Made by a program: the position numbers and the translations under genes
From: an uncultured Gemella sp.
GTDB lineage: Bacteria > Bacillota > Bacilli > Staphylococcales > Gemellaceae
Reading direction: 5' to 3'
Length of the DNA stretch: 9,781 nucleotides
NCBI GenBank assembly: GCA_900555985.1
Contig: USNF01000032.1
Location: 1-9,781, forward strand
The notes under the pieces: model-generated
The model's input: the letters and a program-made list of their open reading frames with translations, nothing else
The model's database searches: none
What the model was told of the DNA's origin: nothing
Shown: one piece after another, positions 6,456-9,781 of the stretch
How the letters are laid out: every line of letters begins with the position of its first letter
How positions within the stretch are numbered: position 1 is the stretch's first letter

Positions 6456-7313
6456 ATGAAAAAACTACTACTATTAGTAACAAGTTTCGTACTTGGATTT
6501 GTTTTAATTGGATGTTCATCATCATCTAAAGAAGAAAAGAAAGGGATTGACGCAGAAAAATTAGATCCAAACAATCCTGTAACAGTAAAAATTGGTGCAA
6601 CTAACGTACCTCACGCAGTATTATTAGAGCACGTAGCACCACAACTTGAAAAAGAAGGTATTAAATTAGATATCGTTACTTATCAAGATTACTACATTCC
6701 TAACAAAACGTTAAATGAAAAAGAAATCGACATCAACTACTTCCAACACGTACCATTCCTAAAAAATGCAATTAAAGAAAATGGATACAAAATTGAAGAC
6801 GCTGGTGCTGTTCACTTAGAACCAATCGGTCTATACTCTAAACGTGTTAAAGATGTAGCTGACCTTAAAGACGGAGCTAAAGTTTACGTAAGTAACAACA
6901 AAGCTGAATGGGGACGTGTAATCAAATTATTAGCATCTAAAGGTTTAGTAAAAGTTAAAGATGGTGTTGATCCAGTAACTGCTACTTTTGATGATATCGC
7001 TGAAAACCCTAAACACTTACAATTCAGCTATGAAAATGATCCAGCTTTAATGACTAAATACTATGAAAATGACGAAGCTGATTTAATTTCTATCAATGCT
7101 AACTTCGCTGTTGATAACGGATTAAACGCTGCTAAAGATCCAATTTTAGTAGAAGCTGCAACTGCAGATAATCCATATGGAAACATCCTTGCTGTTCGTG
7201 AAGGTGACAAAGATAAACTTGTTGTTAAGAAAATTCTAGAAGCACTAAGATCAGAAGATACTAAGAAATTCATGCAAGAAAAATGGAATGGAGCAGTATT
7301 ACCTGTTAAATAG
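6456..7313 (+). CDS. metQ: MetQ-type methionine-binding lipoprotein
   Basis: Substrate-binding lipoprotein of the NlpA/MetQ family, tethered to the outer face of the membrane, delivering methionine to an ABC importer. The 285 residues comprise a lipoprotein signal (1-19) with lipobox LIGC and lipidated C20, a Ser/Lys/Glu linker, and the binding protein. Family signatures include KIGAT (45-49), the NYFQHVPFL segment (about 94-102), HLEPIGLYS (120-128), DLKDGAKVYV (about 136-145), GR before the KLLASKGL helix, and NPYGNILAVR near the C-terminus. ATG 6456 follows AAAAGGAGAAAA. It lies behind a T-box leader and before a strong terminator, so it is transcribed alone. MetN and MetI are not adjacent. 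Codons ending in C (AAC, TAC, TTC, GAC) are more common than in neighbours, suggesting high expression. Related family members can bind other amino acids. Confidence 0.92.
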   Translation: MKKLLLLVTSFVLGFVLIGCSSSSKEEKKGIDAEKLDPNNPVTVKIGATNVPHAVLLEHVAPQLEKEGIKLDIVTYQDYYIPNKTLNEKEIDINYFQHVPFLKNAIKENGYKIEDAGAVHLEPIGLYSKRVKDVADLKDGAKVYVSNNKAEWGRVIKLLASKGLVKVKDGVDPVTATFDDIAENPKHLQFSYENDPALMTKYYENDEADLISINANFAVDNGLNAAKDPILVEAATADNPYGNILAVREGDKDKLVVKKILEALRSEDTKKFMQEKWNGAVLPVK

Positions 7314-7342
7314 TCTAATCACAACTTAAAATTTTAAAAAAG

Positions 7343-7377
7343 ACAACTCAAATATTAATTATTTGGGTTGTTTTTTT
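7343..7377 (+). terminator. Intrinsic terminator after metQ
   Basis: A 12-pair stem (7343-7354 with 7360-7371, one G-T pair) is followed by a T run to 7377. It lies 30 bases after the metQ stop and separates metQ from comC. Confidence 0.92.
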
Positions 7378-7390
7378 ATATGAAAAAATA

Positions 7391-7399
7391 TGGTAAAAT
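7391..7399 (+). promoter_or_regulatory. Extended -10 promoter of comC-radC
   Basis: TGGTAAAAT gives an extended -10 (TG-n-TAAAAT, 7391-7399), 32 bases before the comC ATG. No good -35 is visible because the region overlaps the T tract of the metQ terminator. I see no streptococcal-type competence box (TACGAATA) upstream. Confidence 0.5.
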
Positions 7400-7431
7400 A
7401 ATATAAGGGAAATTAATTAGGGAGAATTATT

Positions 7432-8160
7432 ATGGAAAGTTATATTTTTAAACCTTTTATACTTATAGTAAGTTTAATTTTATCAAGTTCAATTAAGTGT
7501 TTAGTTGATACTGAAAATAAACTTGACTATTTATCTAAACGTAGTAGCTGTGCGAGTTGTAAAAGACAGCTTAAACCTTTTGATTTAATACCTATTTTTA
7601 GTTTTTTATTTAAACGAGGACACTGCAGCTATTGCGGTTCTAGAATTCCATTTGATATATTTTTATACGAATTTTTTACAGCTAGTATAATTATTTTATA
7701 TTTTGTTTTTGAAGATAATTTGGTCTTTGTAACATTACTTCATGCTTATATTTTAATTTTATTAATTTATATTTCTATAGAAGATATAAAATATTTACAA
7801 ATACTAGATGAACTATTTTTTCTTCTATTATTAATGAATATTATTCTCCTAATTAACAACTTTTACTTTTTTGATATTTTTAATTTTTTATTTCTTATTT
7901 TACTTTTTCATATACTATATTATCTATCAAAAGGTGGTTTAGGTTATGGTGATATAAAAGTATATTGTGTTTTAGCCATAAACTTAAATATTTTTGAAGG
8001 AATATATTTATTAGCATTTACATTTGTTTATGCTGGATTTTTTGCACTTTCATTATTGATTTTAAAAAAAGTTAAAAAGGGAACTAAAATACCGTTAGTG
8101 CCATTTATTACACTTAGTTATTTAACAATTATATTAATAAGGGAGGGATTGTTATGGTAA
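7432..8160 (+). CDS. comC: Type IV prepilin peptidase (ComC/PilD family)
   Basis: Integral membrane aspartyl protease (family A24) that removes the leader from prepilin-like proteins such as the ComGC pseudopilins needed for DNA uptake. The 242 residues match the family. An N-terminal hydrophobic segment is followed by the cytosolic zinc-type region with C40-x-x-C43 and C65-x-x-C68 flanking LKPFDLIPIFSFLFKRGHC (47-65). The two catalytic aspartates are D118 (in SIEDIKYLQILDE) and D174 in the GYGDIK signature. Several hydrophobic helices follow, ending with KIPLVPFITL. The first helix reads SLILSSSIKCLVDT rather than the usual GSFLN...R pattern, a local divergence. ATG 7432 follows AGGGAGA with 7 bases spacing. 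The 3' end overlaps radC by 7 bases. A role in competence or pilus biogenesis is inferred from the family; the substrates are not in this window. Confidence 0.93.
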   Translation: MESYIFKPFILIVSLILSSSIKCLVDTENKLDYLSKRSSCASCKRQLKPFDLIPIFSFLFKRGHCSYCGSRIPFDIFLYEFFTASIIILYFVFEDNLVFVTLLHAYILILLIYISIEDIKYLQILDELFFLLLLMNIILLINNFYFFDIFNFLFLILLFHILYYLSKGGLGYGDIKVYCVLAINLNIFEGIYLLAFTFVYAGFFALSLLILKKVKKGTKIPLVPFITLSYLTIILIREGLLW

Positions 8161-8930
8161 GTGGTTATACAATAAAGGAGTTTTGTGAAGATGATCGTCC
8201 TCGAGAAAAATTTAGAAAATTCGGGGCGACAGCACTTAGTGATAAAGAAATTTTAGCTATTTTGCTTAGAACGGGAATTAAGAATCAAAATGTAATTGAA
8301 TTGGCAGATAGTATTTTAAAAGATGTAGGAGGAATAACCAAACTTAGAGATGTAACTTTTGATGAGCTAACTAAACACAAAGGAATAGGAACGGAAAAAG
8401 CAATTCATATACTAGCGAATATTGAATTTGCGCGAAGAATATATGCTACAAATGTGTTAGATGTAAAATGTTCTAGTCCAGAATCAATCGCTAGATATTT
8501 AAAATCATCGGTGGAAAACCTAACACAAGAAGTATTTATAGTTTTGGATATAAATACAAAAGGTAAAATTATTCAACAGCGTGAGGTATTTAAAGGTAGT
8601 TTGTCTACATCTATTGTTCATTCACGAGAAGTATTTAAAATGGCTATAAAAAATAGTGCAGCAAGTATAGTATGTATCCATAATCATCCTAGTGGAGATG
8701 CAACACCTTCAGTTGAAGATATAAGAACAACGATTAATTTAATGGAAGTAGGAGATATAATAGGGATTGAGATGCTAGATCATATAATTATAGCTAAAGA
8801 GGGATATGTTAGTATTAGACGCTTTTTAAACTATTTAGCTAGTGAAAATATTGACTATAGAAATGAAGAAATCACAAGTGAACAGCTTCGTTATATACTG
8901 AAAAAGTATAAGGTAAAAAATAGTTTTTAA
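8154..8930 (+). CDS. radC: RadC family JAB/MPN+ domain protein
   Basis: Full-length RadC-type protein (258 residues). The N-terminal part carries DDRPREKFRKFGATALSDKE (13-32) and a helix-hairpin-helix segment HKGIGTEKAIHILA (75-88). The C-terminal half is the JAB metalloprotease-like domain with the metal motif HNHPSGDATPSVED (176-189): H176, H178, S186 and D189. A tail of about 35 residues after SIRR extends slightly beyond the compact family core. The family's biochemical role is unresolved; the original DNA-repair assignment is doubtful, and pneumococcal radC is competence-induced. ATG 8154 follows GGGAGGG (8141-8147) inside comC and overlaps its end by 7 bases, so translation is probably coupled to the prepilin peptidase. 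No clear terminator follows; a short hairpin (8977-8982 with 8988-8993) lacks a T tract. Confidence 0.95.
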   Translation: MVSGYTIKEFCEDDRPREKFRKFGATALSDKEILAILLRTGIKNQNVIELADSILKDVGGITKLRDVTFDELTKHKGIGTEKAIHILANIEFARRIYATNVLDVKCSSPESIARYLKSSVENLTQEVFIVLDINTKGKIIQQREVFKGSLSTSIVHSREVFKMAIKNSAASIVCIHNHPSGDATPSVEDIRTTINLMEVGDIIGIEMLDHIIIAKEGYVSIRRFLNYLASENIDYRNEEITSEQLRYILKKYKVKNSF

Positions 8931-9030
8931 AATACTAAAAATGTAAATTAGAGAGTTCAAAAATAGCTTGGTGATAACAATAATGACTATTGTAGCTTTC
9001 TGGTATCATTGGAATAATAGCAAGAAGATA

Positions 9031-9039
9031 TGATATAAT
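9031..9039 (+). promoter_or_regulatory. Extended -10 promoter of the small membrane protein gene
   Basis: TGATATAAT is a perfect extended -10 (TG-n-TATAAT), 65 bases before the ATG at 9105. The best -35, TTGGAA at 9009-9014, has a long 19-base spacer. A second TATAAT at 9077-9082 lacks a -35 and is too near the start codon. Confidence 0.55.
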
Positions 9040-9104
9040 ATAGTAAAGAAGAAGCGTATAGGGACAGTGTTTTAAATATAATATGAAAAGGTAGGGATAA
9101 AGAT

Positions 9105-9431
9105 ATGAGTAGAAAAAATTTTCTAATATTAACGGCAATAGAAACTTTATTAGTTACAGTGACAGTTATTCTAGAATCAGTATTTAATAATAAACTATGG
9201 CATATTGCGGGTATAATTATAATGATTTTTATATTTCTTCATATTTCTTATCTATTGATAGTTAAAAAGAGTATAAATCTTTTAGCTGGAATGACAGAGG
9301 AAGAAGCAATAGAAATAAGAAAAGATCCAGAACGATTGAAAAAACATGAAAAAGTTGCCCAGGCAATAGGGATTGTAATCTTTTCAAGTATTTTTTTCTT
9401 AATATATCTAATTTATGAGATACTGGGATAA
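9105..9431 (+). CDS. Small three-helix membrane protein, function unknown
   Basis: 108-residue protein not recognised as a named family. It has three strongly hydrophobic segments at about 5-24, 32-53 and 86-107, with a charged loop between the second and third (63-85, containing MTEEEAIEIRKDPERLKKHE) likely to be helical and, given the basic N-terminus (MSRK), probably outside the cytoplasm if the first helix is oriented N-in. ATG 9105 follows AGGTAGGGA at a suitable distance. It has its own extended -10 promoter and a very strong terminator, so it looks like a genuine single-gene unit rather than a chance frame. Codon use is similar to its neighbours. Function cannot be inferred from context: radC lies upstream and an unidentified frame downstream. 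Confidence 0.75.
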   Translation: MSRKNFLILTAIETLLVTVTVILESVFNNKLWHIAGIIIMIFIFLHISYLLIVKKSINLLAGMTEEEAIEIRKDPERLKKHEKVAQAIGIVIFSSIFFLIYLIYEILG

Positions 9432-9449
9432 TTATATTAAGTATGTATT

Positions 9450-9500
9450 AAACTAACTTAAAGATTCTATATATAATAGAATGCTTTGGGTTAGTTTTTT
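9450..9500 (+). terminator. Long intrinsic terminator after the small membrane protein
   Basis: A 21-pair hairpin (9450-9470 with 9476-9497), with only one bulged G at 9483 and two G-T pairs, closes on a 5-base loop and ends in T's 9495-9500. Starting 19 bases after the stop codon, it is among the most stable-looking structures in the window. Confidence 0.92.
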
Positions 9501-9526
9501 ATTTAAAATAACAATTAATAAAAAAA

Positions 9527-9543
9527 TCTGAATAATATTCAGA
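9527..9543. promoter_or_regulatory. Perfect 17-bp palindrome, candidate operator
   Basis: TCTGAATA-A-TATTCAGA has perfect 8-base arms around one central base and ends 5 bases before the -35 of the promoter at 9549. There is no T tract after it, so it is not a terminator. It resembles an ArgR/AhrC-type box (TGAAT...ATTCA) but has three rather than four central bases. The cognate regulator is unknown. Confidence 0.5.
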
Positions 9544-9548
9544 AAATA

Positions 9549-9577
9549 TTGACTTTTTAAGAAGTGTAAGATAATAT
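9549..9577 (+). promoter_or_regulatory. Promoter reading toward the right edge
   Basis: TTGACT (9549-9554) and TAATAT (9572-9577) are separated by 17 bases, both close to consensus. The predicted start near 9584 gives a leader of about 65 bases to the G-rich ribosome binding site at 9644-9650. Confidence 0.7.
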
Positions 9578-9647
9578 AGTCTATATACTTTAAAAAAGTA
9601 GAATTTATTTTATTATAGTATAAAAAATAAATGAAATTTATTTGGGG

Positions 9648-9781
9648 GTGAACGCTATAGAATTTAATATCAAATTAGCAAGAAGTTTATATCTATGTTT
9701 GAATCTAATATTGAGCGTTCTATATTCCTATATAACAGTAAAATTTATATCTGTGTATAAGTTTCCCATATACATTATTTT
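9648..9781 (+). CDS. Start of an unidentified membrane-type protein, runs off the window
   Basis: Open frame without a stop to the window end (44 codons visible). From GTG 9648 it reads M/V-NAIEFNIKLARSLYLCLN, then hydrophobic LILSVLYSYITVKFISV, resembling a basic N-terminus and first membrane helix. No ATG occurs in frame. GTG 9648 lies within the G-run and so lacks its own ribosome binding site; an in-frame TTG (9642) has the same problem. The strong GGGGGTG (9644-9650) is ideally placed for a start near ATA 9657 (6 bases spacing), which would be a rare ATA start. A nearby ATG (9631) is out of frame and stops after six codons (MKFIWG). The good promoter upstream argues that a real gene begins here. 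Family not recognised. Confidence 0.45.
   Translation, partial: MNAIEFNIKLARSLYLCLNLILSVLYSYITVKFISVYKFPIYII

Noticed and set aside
7061..7273. Minus-strand open frame of 70 codons
   Set aside because: Antisense to metQ, a secure family match; Ser/Leu-rich composition typical of a shadow frame.
7381..7431. Competence box (streptococcal TACGAATA or ComK AAAA-N5-TTTT pair) before comC
   Set aside because: No TACGAATA is present and the A/T runs do not form a properly spaced ComK site; only an extended -10 is supported.
8961..9010. Nested inverted repeats (ACAATA/TATTGT and TGATA/TATCA) after radC
   Set aside because: Short AT-rich arms, an asymmetric bulge and no T tract; not enough to call a terminator or RNA gene.
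8935..9138. Minus-strand open frame of 67 codons between radC and the small membrane protein
   Set aside because: Tyr/Leu/Ile-rich product of AT-rich intergenic DNA; it covers the promoter and first codons of the downstream gene and has no ribosome binding site.

Overview
The window is strongly AT-rich DNA with clear GGAGG-type ribosome binding sites, a TPP riboswitch, a T-box leader, a lipoprotein and a competence-type prepilin peptidase. Together these point to a low-GC Gram-positive (Bacillota, class Bacilli). The NEAT-like surface protein and overall style would suit a Gemella-like organism, but the genus is a guess. I see no phage, transposon, CRISPR array, rRNA or tRNA.

Layout. Positions 1-2296 (minus strand) hold most of a large secreted surface protein with repeated NEAT-like haem-binding modules and a charged helical repeat; its C-terminus lies off the left edge. 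Its promoter is flanked by two Fur-like boxes, so it is probably iron-repressed. Divergently, a strong promoter reads through a TPP riboswitch with a terminator into thiD-thiM-thiE (2813-5029), a compact thiamine-salvage operon that phosphorylates HMP and hydroxyethylthiazole and couples them to thiamine phosphate. It ends in a strong hairpin terminator. A separately transcribed alpha/beta hydrolase (5156-5920) follows.

Positions 6060-6395 are a promoter plus a complete T-box leader, probably responding to uncharged tRNA-Met, in front of a MetQ-type methionine-binding lipoprotein (6456-7313) with its own terminator. No MetN ATPase or MetI permease is adjacent. Next come a type IV prepilin peptidase (comC, 7432-8160) and radC (8154-8930), overlapping by 7 bases. 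They are followed by a small three-helix membrane protein of unknown role (9105-9431) with a very long terminator hairpin. The right edge holds a promoter with a perfect palindrome beside it and the beginning of a membrane-type reading frame that lacks an ATG start.

Most of the window is ordinary core-type gene content with nutrient-sensing control: iron (Fur), thiamine (TPP) and methionine (T-box). No wholly new system is evident. The most open questions are the modular surface protein, the palindrome-controlled frame at the right edge, and the small membrane protein.
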